From the NCBI GenBank assembly GCA_021202575.1, contig JAJQCU010000298.1, forward strand, positions 2,331-8,461: a DNA stretch of 6,131 nt. The letters are read 5' to 3'. This DNA comes from Lachnospiraceae bacterium (lineage in GTDB: Bacteria; Bacillota; Clostridia; Lachnospirales; Lachnospiraceae). Both the position numbers and the translations under genes were made by a program. Shown here piece by piece: positions 1-6,131 of the stretch. The stretch's first letter is position 1, and every line of letters begins with the position of its first letter. The notes beneath the pieces were generated by a model, which saw nothing but the letters and a program-made list of their open reading frames with translations, ran no database searches and was not told the origin of the DNA.

Positions 1-434
1 GCTCCGATATCGTTGCTTGGGACGGCACCAGCACAGACCTGTTTGACGGCTGGTATAATCCGGACGCGGCTATGGAGCAGCTGGAGATTGCCATCGAGGA
101 GCTGGCGGCCATGGGCATCACAGTGGATGAGGACAACCCGATCTATATCGACTATCCGTTCTACAGCGGTTCCGAGACCTACTCCAACAGGGCTGAGGCT
201 TACAAGCAGTCCGTCGAGGGCTCTCTGGGCGGCATGGTTATTGTCAATAAGATCGAGGCCACTGCTGACCAGTGGTATTACGCGGGCTACTACACCGAGA
301 GCGGCGAAGAAACCAACTACGAGATGTATGACCTGAGCGGCTGGGGCCCGGACTATGTGGATCCGTCCACCTATCTGGATACCATGCTTCCGGATGGCAG
401 CGGCTACATGACCAGCAGCCTGGGACTGTGGTAA
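1..434 (+). CDS. oppA: Oligopeptide ABC transporter substrate-binding protein, C-terminal part (5' partial)
   Basis: This is the 3' end of a gene that begins before the window; the first complete codon is at base 3 and the TAA stop is at 432-434, giving 143 visible residues. It resembles the second lobe of family 5 solute-binding proteins (SBP_bac_5, AmiA/OppA type). The marks are a helix-rich stretch beginning LFDGWYNPDAAMEQLE, a KQSVEGSLGG segment, and the GWGPDY..DPSTYLD motif typical of AmiA-like peptide binders. Such proteins are usually lipid-anchored outside the membrane and pass peptides to the permeases, but the signal peptide and lipobox would lie outside this window. The oddity is the end: the protein stops about 20 residues after the motif, where E. 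coli OppA and streptococcal AmiA continue for about 100 to 150 residues. No coding continuation is visible downstream in any + frame. This is either a truncation or a shorter clade form. The permease and ATPase genes downstream support the assignment. Confidence 0.85.
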   Translation, partial: SDIVAWDGTSTDLFDGWYNPDAAMEQLEIAIEELAAMGITVDEDNPIYIDYPFYSGSETYSNRAEAYKQSVEGSLGGMVIVNKIEATADQWYYAGYYTESGEETNYEMYDLSGWGPDYVDPSTYLDTMLPDGSGYMTSSLGLW

Positions 435-475
435 ATCAAATAACTGCTGAGATGAAATATCAGTAAAATAGCTGC

Positions 476-502
476 AAGAGAGTGGCGGACAGCCACTCTC
501 TT
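476..502 (+). terminator. Perfect 11-bp hairpin after the binding-protein gene, possible partial terminator or mRNA 3'-end stabiliser
   Basis: Bases 476-486 (AAGAGAGTGGC) are the exact reverse complement of 492-502, with a 5-base loop (GGACA). It sits 41 bases after the oppA stop. The sequence after it (TTATGCTATATAC) is AT-rich but has no run of T, so it does not look like a strong intrinsic terminator. In binding-protein transporter operons, a hairpin here often lets the binding-protein mRNA accumulate above the downstream genes, by partial termination or protection from exonucleases. That role is inferred. Confidence 0.6.
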
Positions 503-538
503 ATGCTATATACACACAAGGTATCTGTTCACAGCCGG

Positions 539-597
539 TTTGAAGATATCATCCGGAGCATCGGATTTACCCGTAAGTGCCTGATGATATCCTCAAA
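539..597 (+). repeat. Long imperfect inverted repeat in the oppA-oppB spacer
   Basis: Bases 539-553 (TTTGAAGATATCATC) pair with 583-597 (GATGATATCCTCAAA) over 15 positions with one mismatch (A544 against C592), enclosing a 29-base loop. The uninterrupted core is 9 bp, GATATCATC against GATGATATC. It lies 76 bases upstream of the oppB start. It could fold in RNA as a leader structure or act in DNA as a two-arm binding site for a regulator. I do not recognise a known riboswitch or operator, and no T-run follows it. Confidence 0.5.
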
Positions 598-672
598 ATG
601 ACTGAGAATAGAAACCGGAAAATTCATAATGGACGCACATATCTGCCCATTATATAAAGCGAGAGAAAAATT

Positions 673-2244
673 ATGGCAAAATATCTAACAAAACGTATTT
701 TATACAGCATATTTTCAGTTATTGCGGTGGTAGCCATTGTAATGATCATGATTTATTCGCTGCTGGATCGGAATAAGGTTTTTGCGAATGATTCCCAGTA
801 TTCCAAGCTGTCGAATAACCAGCGCACCACCTACTGCTATCAGCAGTGGGAATCCTATGGCTATCTGGACTATGTCCCCTACACGGACTGGCTCACCGCC
901 ATGGTGCAGGCTGGGGAGCTGGATGAGGAGACCCGTTCCTCGGTGGCTTCCATCGGCAGGACTGCCGAGAACGACTCGGAGGAGGTTGCCGAATATGTGG
1001 CGATGTTTACCGAGTATTATGAATCCCAGGGCTATACGGTGGTCAGGCTGGACGCGGTCGTGGCCGGCAAGAAGTTAGCCTCCGGCGGCACACAGACGCT
1101 GTTCGCCACCAAGGATATTCCCCTGATCAACAGGATTATCAGCTATTTCACGGATCTGTTTGAATTCGACAATATCAATTATGTAGAAGATGATGTGGGA
1201 GAGAGAGGACTCACTTTCACTTTATATGATCCTCTGTATGGAGGAGATACGTTTTCCCCCGCCATTATCGGAAACGGCACCAATCATAAATATCTGCTGT
1301 ATTTTGACAATGTGTTCCCTTATGTCCATCAGAACTTTGTCAATATCAATCTGGGTATTTCCTATTCCGTCAACAGCGGAGTTGATGTCTGGCAGACCAT
1401 GACGCAGAGGCAGGGTTCCTTTGCCATGCGCACGGTGACCTATGAGACCGGGCTGACGGAGAGCAGCGCGGACAATCTGCATACTGCCACCTATCTGTCC
1501 GGTTCCCAGGATGCCACGGTGGTGAACGCGGCGCGCTATCTGGACAATTACACAAACGTATCCACGTTCAGCGCGGGGAGATCCAAGATCGGATATTCCT
1601 TTGTGATCGGCATTATCGCTACGATAATTGCCTATGTGCTCGGCCTGCCTCTGGGCGTTCTGATGGCCCGCTATAAGGATGGGCTGCTGGACAAGATCGG
1701 CACGATGTATATCATCTTTATTATAGCGGTGCCGTCTCTGGCCTATATCTTCCTGTTTAAGGCCATCGGAGGCTCGGTCTTCGGTCTGCCCACCACGTTC
1801 AACATGGAGAGCACCAGCAAGCTCTATTATATGCTGCCCATTATCTCCCTGGCGCTGCCTTCCATCGGCAGTCTGATGAAGTGGATGCGCCGGTATATGA
1901 TCGACCAGATGAACGCGGACTACGTGAAGTTCGCCCGGTCCGGCGGCTTGAGCGAGACTGAGATTTTCAGCAAGCATATTATGAAAAACGCCGCCATTCC
2001 CATTATACACGGCATTCCCGGCAGTGTGCTGGGAGCGCTGACGGGCGCTATCATCACAGAGCGTGTTTACGTGGTTCCCGGCGCCGGCAACCTGCTGACC
2101 ACGGCTATCAACGCATACGATAACGGCGTGATTGTGGGTGTGACCCTGTTTTACGCGGTACTGACGGTAACCTCTATTATTCTGGGAGATTTGCTGATGT
2201 CCATGGTAGACCCCAGAATCTCATTTACGACGAAGGACAGGTAA
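673..2244 (+). CDS. oppB: Oligopeptide ABC transporter permease, AmiC/OppB type, with large extracytoplasmic domain
   Basis: This 523-residue membrane subunit forms one half of the peptide channel. One helix lies at about residues 8-31, and five more follow at about 309-331, 342-363, 384-402, 445-466 and 485-508. The cytoplasmic EAA-type coupling loop, which contacts an ATPase, is at about 411-443 (ADYVKFARSGGLSETEIFSK). The C-terminal MVDPRI motif is typical of OppB/DppB proteins. Residues 33 to about 305 form a soluble region predicted to lie outside the membrane. It includes GNGTNHKYLLYFDNVFPYVH and QNFVNINLG, which closely recall pneumococcal AmiC. Ordinary OppB proteins are about 310 residues; AmiC is about 500. 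The ATG at 673 has a modest purine-rich site (GAGAG, 661-665) seven bases upstream and begins a typical positively charged N-terminus before the first helix. The stop is six bases before oppC, whose ribosome-binding site lies inside the end of this gene. Confidence 0.95.
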   Translation: MAKYLTKRILYSIFSVIAVVAIVMIMIYSLLDRNKVFANDSQYSKLSNNQRTTYCYQQWESYGYLDYVPYTDWLTAMVQAGELDEETRSSVASIGRTAENDSEEVAEYVAMFTEYYESQGYTVVRLDAVVAGKKLASGGTQTLFATKDIPLINRIISYFTDLFEFDNINYVEDDVGERGLTFTLYDPLYGGDTFSPAIIGNGTNHKYLLYFDNVFPYVHQNFVNINLGISYSVNSGVDVWQTMTQRQGSFAMRTVTYETGLTESSADNLHTATYLSGSQDATVVNAARYLDNYTNVSTFSAGRSKIGYSFVIGIIATIIAYVLGLPLGVLMARYKDGLLDKIGTMYIIFIIAVPSLAYIFLFKAIGGSVFGLPTTFNMESTSKLYYMLPIISLALPSIGSLMKWMRRYMIDQMNADYVKFARSGGLSETEIFSKHIMKNAAIPIIHGIPGSVLGALTGAIITERVYVVPGAGNLLTTAINAYDNGVIVGVTLFYAVLTVTSIILGDLLMSMVDPRISFTTKDR

Positions 2245-2250
2245 AAACGT

Positions 2251-3225
2251 ATGAATAATAATGAATTATTTGAAAAATATGATATGCCTGTAGAGGAGCT
2301 TTTTTCCAGAGTAGACCACAATGAGCTGGAATCCGAGAAGATCACGGCGCCCAGGTATTCCTACTGGCGTTCCGTGTTCCGGGTGTTCTTCAAGAAAAAG
2401 GCAAATATCGTTGCTCTCAGCCTGCTGGGTATCATCGTTTTGCTGACATATTTTTATCCGGTATTCTTTGAGTACGACAAATACGCCAACGTGCTGGACG
2501 CGGCCACCAAGCATCTGCGTCCCCTTGCGGCAATGAAGCTTCTGGGCTACAATATCCACTGGATTCTGGGCACGGGCGCTTCCGGCAACTCTACCTTTGA
2601 CGCCATCTGGTACGGCGCGAGAATTTCCGTTTCTCTTGCTTTTGTCTGCGCGCTGATCAACCTGACCATCGGTGTGGTGGTGGGAGCCATCTGGGGCTTC
2701 TCCAAGAAGGTGGACGCCGTCATGATGAACGTATACAACGTCATCGCCAACATTCCCTACGTGCTGATGATTTCCGTGCTGGTAATGTTATTTACCGCCA
2801 GCTTCTGGACCATGGTATTTGCCCTGACGGTGACGGGCTGGATCAGCGTCGCTTACTTTATCCGGACTCAGGTTATCATTATCAGAGACCGGGAGTACAA
2901 TCTGGCCAGCAAATGTCTGGGAACCTCCACGCCCAAGATTGCCATGAAGAATATTCTTCCCTTCATGACGTCCGTCATTGTGACTCTGGCGGCCACGGAG
3001 ATCCCCTCCTATATTTCCTATGAAGTGTTCCTGGCCTACATCGGCTTGGGCCTGACAGACATGTCTTTGGGCCGTCTGATTTATGAGGCTGAGAGCGCCA
3101 TGGTCACTCCGGGCTGGGAGTTTGAGTTCTGGAGCCCTGTGGCGGTATCCGCCATCATCGCCGTCGTGCTTTACGTGGTGGGACAGAATCTGGGTGACGC
3201 GTCCGATCCCAGAACGCATATGTGA
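2251..3225 (+). CDS. oppC: Oligopeptide ABC transporter permease, AmiD/OppC type
   Basis: This 324-residue protein is the second channel subunit and would pair with the OppB-like protein. A cytoplasmic N-terminus with the OppC_N-like stretch ITAPRYSYWRSVFRVFFKKK precedes a first helix at about 52-73. Five further helices follow at about 127-149, 166-183, 187-205, 238-262 and 293-313. The EAA-type coupling loop is at about 213-240 (EYNLASKCLGTSTPKIAMKN). The C-terminus GQNLGDASDPRTH is a hallmark of OppC/DppC/AmiD proteins. The length is close to the roughly 308 residues of AmiD. The ATG at 2251 is chosen because AAGGACAGG (2233-2241), inside the last codons of oppB, provides a ribosome-binding site, which suggests translational coupling. 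The stop codon at 3223-3225 overlaps the Shine-Dalgarno site of the next gene. No defect is visible. Confidence 0.96.
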   Translation: MNNNELFEKYDMPVEELFSRVDHNELESEKITAPRYSYWRSVFRVFFKKKANIVALSLLGIIVLLTYFYPVFFEYDKYANVLDAATKHLRPLAAMKLLGYNIHWILGTGASGNSTFDAIWYGARISVSLAFVCALINLTIGVVVGAIWGFSKKVDAVMMNVYNVIANIPYVLMISVLVMLFTASFWTMVFALTVTGWISVAYFIRTQVIIIRDREYNLASKCLGTSTPKIAMKNILPFMTSVIVTLAATEIPSYISYEVFLAYIGLGLTDMSLGRLIYEAESAMVTPGWEFEFWSPVAVSAIIAVVLYVVGQNLGDASDPRTHM

Positions 3226-3230
3226 GGGGG
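3225..3230 (+). promoter_or_regulatory. Ribosome-binding site of oppD, overlapping the oppC stop
   Basis: AGGGGG begins on the last base of the oppC TGA stop and lies six bases before the ATG at 3237. It decides the start of oppD: an in-frame GTG at 3222 is upstream of this site and overlaps the oppC stop, so it would have no site of its own. Confidence 0.75.
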
Positions 3231-3236
3231 CAGCCA

Positions 3237-4985
3237 ATGGAAGAGAAAAAGGTATTATTATCAATTAAGGACCTCCATGTGAAGTTCCATGTGCGCGGCC
3301 GTATTCTGACCGCCATCCGCGGGATTTCCCTGGATATTTACGAGGACGAGTCCATCGCCATCGTGGGCGAGTCCGGCTCCGGCAAGTCCGTGTTTACCAA
3401 GACCTTTGCCGGTATGAACGACAGCAACGGCTTTATCGACGAGGGACAGATTATTTTCAGCGATCCGGAGCTGGCGGACACCAGAGTGCCGCTGGACGAC
3501 AACGCCAGGAAAATGATTGCCACCGCCATGAAGCATCTCAACGAGGCCTCCAAGCTGGAGCTTGGCGCAGCCACTTATCAGGAAATTCTGGCTCTGGAGT
3601 CTGAGAAAAGGCAGAAGAGCAGCTTAAGCGATGAGGAGCGGGAGAAGGTCGACGCCCTGATCAATGAAGTCACCTTTAAGAGAACCAATCTGTTCAATGA
3701 AAGGCAGACCTATGATCCCAAGAGTGAAAAGGATAAGATCAAGGCGGCCAAAGAGCGCATAAAGGGTTATGACGCGGAGATCAAGCAGTTAGAGAAGGAA
3801 AAACAGGACAAGATCAAGGCGCACCAGCAGGCGGTGAAAAATGACGCTGCCTACCATAAAGAGTATGATCAGAAAATGTCCGCCTTAAAAGCCCGCTATG
3901 AGAAGGAGATTTCCGGCTCTATTTCCCGGGAGACCATTAAGAGAAATGAGGAGTTGGCCAAAGAAATGTATCTCTCTGTGGGACGCTATGGCATTACCCA
4001 GAAGAGAAAAATGATGAAGCAGCTGGGCAAGGCTATAGAAAAGGCCATGAAGCTGGGAGTGGACCTGAATGATATGGATCAGAGAAATAAGGTCTTCTCC
4101 GAGGTCAATTTCCGTGTGGAATTTCTGGATGAGACGGGCGATGAGCTGCACGGCACCTGCATTCTGGATCTGGCGAAGGTCAAGTACGCGCAGGACTGGG
4201 CCAAGGTCAGAGGCAAAAGGATTGCCACGGTGTTCCAGGACCCCATGACCAGCTTAAACCCGATTATCACCATCGGCAAGCAGATCACCTCCATCATCAT
4301 GAAGCACCAGGATGTGACGGAGGCGGAGGCCAGGAAGAGGGCGCTGGAGCTGATGACCAAGGTGGGAATTCCCAACGCGGACGCCCGCTTTGACGATTAC
4401 CCGTTCCAGTATTCCGGCGGTATGAGACAGCGTATCGTTATCGCCATCGCCCTGTCCTGCCAGCCAAAGATTCTGATCTGCGACGAGCCTACCACAGCTC
4501 TGGATGTGACCATTCAGGCGCAGATTCTGAAGCTGATCAAGGATCTGCAGAAGGAGTTCCACTACACCATCGTGTTCATCACCCATGACCTGGGCGTGGT
4601 GGCCAATATCGCAGACCGCGTGGCTGTGCTTTACGCCGGGCAGATTGTGGAGTTAGGAAAGGTGGATGAGGTCTTCTATGATCCCCGCCATCCCTATACC
4701 TGGGCGCTTTTGTCCTCCCTGCCCCAGCTGGCGCAGCGCAATACAGAGCTGTACTCCATCACGGGCACACCGCCGTCTCTGTACAACGCGATACAGGGCG
4801 ACGCTTTCGCGCCGAGAAATCCGTACTGCCTGAAAATCGACACCCTGGAGGAGCCGCCCATGTTCCCGGTGACGGAGACCCATTTTGCCAAGACATGGCT
4901 TTTGGATGAGCACGCGCCGAAGATTGAGAAGCCCGAGGGCATTCGGGACATTCACACGAAACTGATGAAAGCGTTTAATATATAG
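3237..4985 (+). CDS. oppD: Oligopeptide ABC transporter ATPase, AmiE/OppD type, with large coiled-coil insertion
   Basis: This 582-residue cytoplasmic ATPase drives peptide import with OppF. With the ATG at 3237 as residue 1, the motifs are Walker A GESGSGKS (44-51), Q-loop FQDPMTS (Gln334), signature YSGGMRQR (392-399), Walker B ILICDEP (412-418) with catalytic Glu417, D-loop TALD (420-423) and H-loop His450. All key residues are present, so it should be active. The C-terminal peptide-transporter domain includes [14 protein letters not shown] and [17 protein letters not shown]. The ending with [10 protein letters not shown] and HAPKIEKP closely recalls streptococcal AmiE. AmiE is about 355 residues; the excess is almost all a charged insertion at about residues 76-308, between the strand GQIIFSD and the segment [18 protein letters not shown]. 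The cysteine cluster of many OppD proteins is absent near the C-terminus, where only one Cys remains (PYCLKID). Twelve bases separate it from oppF. Confidence 0.95.
   Translation: MEEKKVLLSIKDLHVKFHVRGRILTAIRGISLDIYEDESIAIVGESGSGKSVFTKTFAGMNDSNGFIDEGQIIFSDPELADTRVPLDDNARKMIATAMKHLNEASKLELGAATYQEILALESEKRQKSSLSDEEREKVDALINEVTFKRTNLFNERQTYDPKSEKDKIKAAKERIKGYDAEIKQLEKEKQDKIKAHQQAVKNDAAYHKEYDQKMSALKARYEKEISGSISRETIKRNEELAKEMYLSVGRYGITQKRKMMKQLGKAIEKAMKLGVDLNDMDQRNKVFSEVNFRVEFLDETGDELHGTCILDLAKVKYAQDWAKVRGKRIATVFQDPMTSLNPIITIGKQITSIIMKHQDVTEAEARKRALELMTKVGIPNADARFDDYPFQYSGGMRQRIVIAIALSCQPKILICDEPTTALDVTIQAQILKLIKDLQKEFHYTIVFITHDLGVVANIADRVAVLYAGQIVELGKVDEVFYDPRHPYTWALLSSLPQLAQRNTELYSITGTPPSLYNAIQGDAFAPRNPYCLKIDTLEEPPMFPVTETHFAKTWLLDEHAPKIEKPEGIRDIHTKLMKAFNI
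3462..4160 (+). other. Region of oppD encoding a ~233-residue charged, partly coiled-coil insertion
   Basis: It encodes about residues 76-308 of the OppD-like protein, in frame with conserved ATPase sequence on both sides. The sequence is dominated by Lys, Glu, Asp, Gln and Ala. A heptad-like series of apolar residues (Ile168, Ala171, Ile175, Tyr178, Ile182, Leu185) supports a coiled coil across about 160-225. A second Lys/Met-rich helical part is at about 232-275. A likely beta hairpin ([17 protein letters not shown], about 290-306) leads back into the ATPase fold. I recognise no named domain. Hand counts give 29 and 25 G+C per 60 bases at 3721-3780 and 3961-4020, against 36 and 31 at 4441-4500 and 4621-4680. 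The composition is thus somewhat more AT-rich, as Lys/Glu-rich coding would produce. It need not mean foreign origin. Boundaries are approximate. Confidence 0.8.
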
Positions 4986-4989
4986 GGGG
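4984..4989 (+). promoter_or_regulatory. Ribosome-binding site of oppF, overlapping the oppD stop
   Basis: AGGGGG starts inside the TAG stop of oppD (4983-4985) and is eight bases before the ATG at 4998. An in-frame GTG at 4992 is only two bases from the site, too close for normal initiation, so the ATG at 4998 is preferred. Confidence 0.75.
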
Positions 4990-4997
4990 ATGTGGAC

Positions 4998-6104
4998 ATG
5001 GCAAACACAAATATCGCAAATGAAAAAGAGGCCCATGTGACACATTTACCCGAGCATGGACCCATAGATGAGAACGGCAGAGAGATTCTGCTGTCCTTAA
5101 AGAACGTGGACATTACCTTTGGCAAGGGAGACAAGGCTGTCAGGGCGGTCAAGAACGCTTCCTTTGACATTTACAAAGGGGAGACCTTCTCCCTAATTGG
5201 TGAGTCCGGTTCCGGCAAGACCACCATCGGCCGGGCCGTTATCAGGGTGAACCCCTGCGCGGCTGGCGAGATACAGTACAAGGGCGTCCGGATTTCCGGC
5301 AAAATTCCCAATTCTCTGGACAGAGAGGTCATCCGCAATATCCAGATGGTCTTCCAGGACCCGGCCGCTTCTTTAAATGAGCGCGCCACCGTGGATTATA
5401 TTATTTCCGAGGGCCTTTATAACTTCCATCTGTTTGAGAATGAGGCGGACCGCGTGCGGAAGGTGGAGAATATCATCAACGAGGTTGGCCTGCTCCCCGA
5501 GCATCTGACCCGGTATCCCCACGAGTTTTCCGGCGGTCAGCGCCAGCGTATCGGCCTGGCCAGGGCCATGGTTATGGAGCCGGAGCTGGTGGTGGCGGAC
5601 GAGCCTATTTCCGCTCTGGACGTCTCCATCCGCGCCCAGGTGCTGAATCTGTTAAAGAAGTTCCAGAGAGAGAAGGGCGTGACCTACCTGTTCATCGCCC
5701 ATGACCTCTCCATCGTGCGGTTTATTTCTGACCGTATCGGTATTATTTACAAGGGCAATATCGTGGAGGTCGCGGAAGCGGAGGAGCTGTTTGACTTCCC
5801 CATGCATCCCTACACTCACTCCCTGATTTCCGCCATCCCGATTCCGGACCCGGCGCTGGAGAAGAACAAGGTGCTTTACACCTACGATCCCAGCATCCAT
5901 GATTACAGCGTGGACCAGCCGGAGCTGGTGGATATCGGACATAATCACTTTGTGTACGGCAACAAAAAGGAGATTGAGGAGTACAAGGCGCTTCGGGAAA
6001 AGAACGAGCCCTTAAAGTCCATCACTATTCTGGACCCGGATGACCCGGAGTATGAGGAAAAGCTGAAGGCTTCCCAGGAGAAAAAGATCATCGATGAGGA
6101 ATAA
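4998..6104 (+). CDS. oppF: Oligopeptide ABC transporter ATPase, AmiF/OppF type
   Basis: This 368-residue protein is the second cytoplasmic ATPase and would form a heterodimer with the OppD-like subunit. Counting from the ATG at 4998, the motifs are Walker A GESGSGKT (68-75), Q-loop FQDPAAS (Gln120), signature FSGGQRQR (177-184), Walker B LVVADEP (197-203) with Glu202, D-loop SALD (205-208) and H-loop His235. The stretches [18 protein letters not shown] and [19 protein letters not shown] are nearly those of pneumococcal AmiF, as is IPIPDP near the C-terminus. AmiF is about 308 residues. Here the N-terminus is extended by about 29 residues ([20 protein letters not shown] onward), and a charged tail of about 40 residues rich in Glu, Lys and Asp follows the usual end. 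The C-terminal cysteine motif of many OppF proteins is missing, as it is in AmiF. It is the last gene visible in the operon; only 27 bases follow and no terminator is seen. Confidence 0.95.
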   Translation: MANTNIANEKEAHVTHLPEHGPIDENGREILLSLKNVDITFGKGDKAVRAVKNASFDIYKGETFSLIGESGSGKTTIGRAVIRVNPCAAGEIQYKGVRISGKIPNSLDREVIRNIQMVFQDPAASLNERATVDYIISEGLYNFHLFENEADRVRKVENIINEVGLLPEHLTRYPHEFSGGQRQRIGLARAMVMEPELVVADEPISALDVSIRAQVLNLLKKFQREKGVTYLFIAHDLSIVRFISDRIGIIYKGNIVEVAEAEELFDFPMHPYTHSLISAIPIPDPALEKNKVLYTYDPSIHDYSVDQPELVDIGHNHFVYGNKKEIEEYKALREKNEPLKSITILDPDDPEYEEKLKASQEKKIIDEE

Positions 6105-6131
6105 ACGATAACAACGGTTCACGATACAGGA

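Noticed and set aside
13..336. A 107-codon + strand open frame beginning at base 13.
   Set aside because: It overlaps the binding-protein gene in another frame, and its Arg/Ser/Thr-rich protein resembles no family. The oppA frame carries the conserved motif.
486..512. Possible extended -10 promoter (TGCTATATA at 504-512) with CGGACA (486-491) upstream.
   Set aside because: The spacing is only 15 bases, the -35 is a partial match and overlaps the hairpin, and AT-rich spacers give such matches by chance.
630..658. Possible promoter for oppB: TGGACG (630-635), 17-base spacer, TATAAA (653-658).
   Set aside because: The -10 is good but the -35 is weak, and transcription would start near 665, inside or after the ribosome-binding site and only about 8 bases before the ATG. 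It cannot be supported without transcript-start data.
1222..2010. A 262-codon open frame on the minus strand opposite oppB.
   Set aside because: It lies entirely over the conserved permease gene, and its protein has low-complexity His/Gln/Gly/Arg-rich composition with no recognisable domain. It is a shadow of codon use on the other strand.
3462..4160. The oppD insertion as an intein, intron or mobile-element insertion.
   Set aside because: No intein splice-junction residues (Cys/Ser at the start, His-Asn at the end) or endonuclease motifs are seen. The frame is open throughout, no terminal repeats are visible, and the composition is that of a coiled-coil protein segment.
6105..6131. Trailing 27 bases with a repeated ACGATA.
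   Set aside because: They are too short to call a terminator, promoter or gene start, and a 6-base repeat is not significant.

Overview
The window holds most of one operon for an ATP-driven peptide importer of the Opp/Dpp/Ami family, all on the + strand: the 3' end of a substrate-binding protein gene, then two permease genes and two ATPase genes (order A-B-C-D-F). The residue patterns match the streptococcal Ami branch (AmiA-AmiC-AmiD-AmiE-AmiF) better than E. coli or Bacillus Opp, judged from remembered family sequences and not from a search. Purine-rich Shine-Dalgarno sites, balanced GC in the genes with AT-rich spacers, and Ami-type subunits suggest a Gram-positive Firmicute. A clostridial, Lachnospiraceae-like gut anaerobe is my best guess, by inference only.

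Layout: 1-434 is the C-terminal part of the binding protein, which ends unusually soon after its GWGPDY..DPSTYLD motif. 435-672 is a 238-base spacer with two inverted repeats: a perfect 11-bp hairpin (476-502) and a larger 15-bp imperfect one (539-597). 673-2244 is an AmiC/OppB-like permease with a roughly 270-residue extracytoplasmic domain after its first membrane helix. 2251-3225 is the AmiD/OppC-like permease. 3237-4985 is an AmiE/OppD-like ATPase carrying a large charged, partly coiled-coil insertion between Walker A and the Q-loop. 4998-6104 is the AmiF/OppF-like ATPase. The last 27 bases hold nothing I can call.

The four complete genes are packed 6, 11 and 12 bases apart, so they are probably co-transcribed and translationally coupled. 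The binding protein would capture peptides outside the membrane, the two permeases form the channel, and the two different ATPases form the cytoplasmic motor. The 238-base spacer with a hairpin after the binding-protein gene fits the common arrangement in which that protein is made in excess of the membrane complex.

This is mainly a recognisable transporter operon, not a new type of system. The part most worth a second look is the roughly 230-residue insertion in the OppD-like ATPase. The early end of the binding protein and the structured spacer come next.
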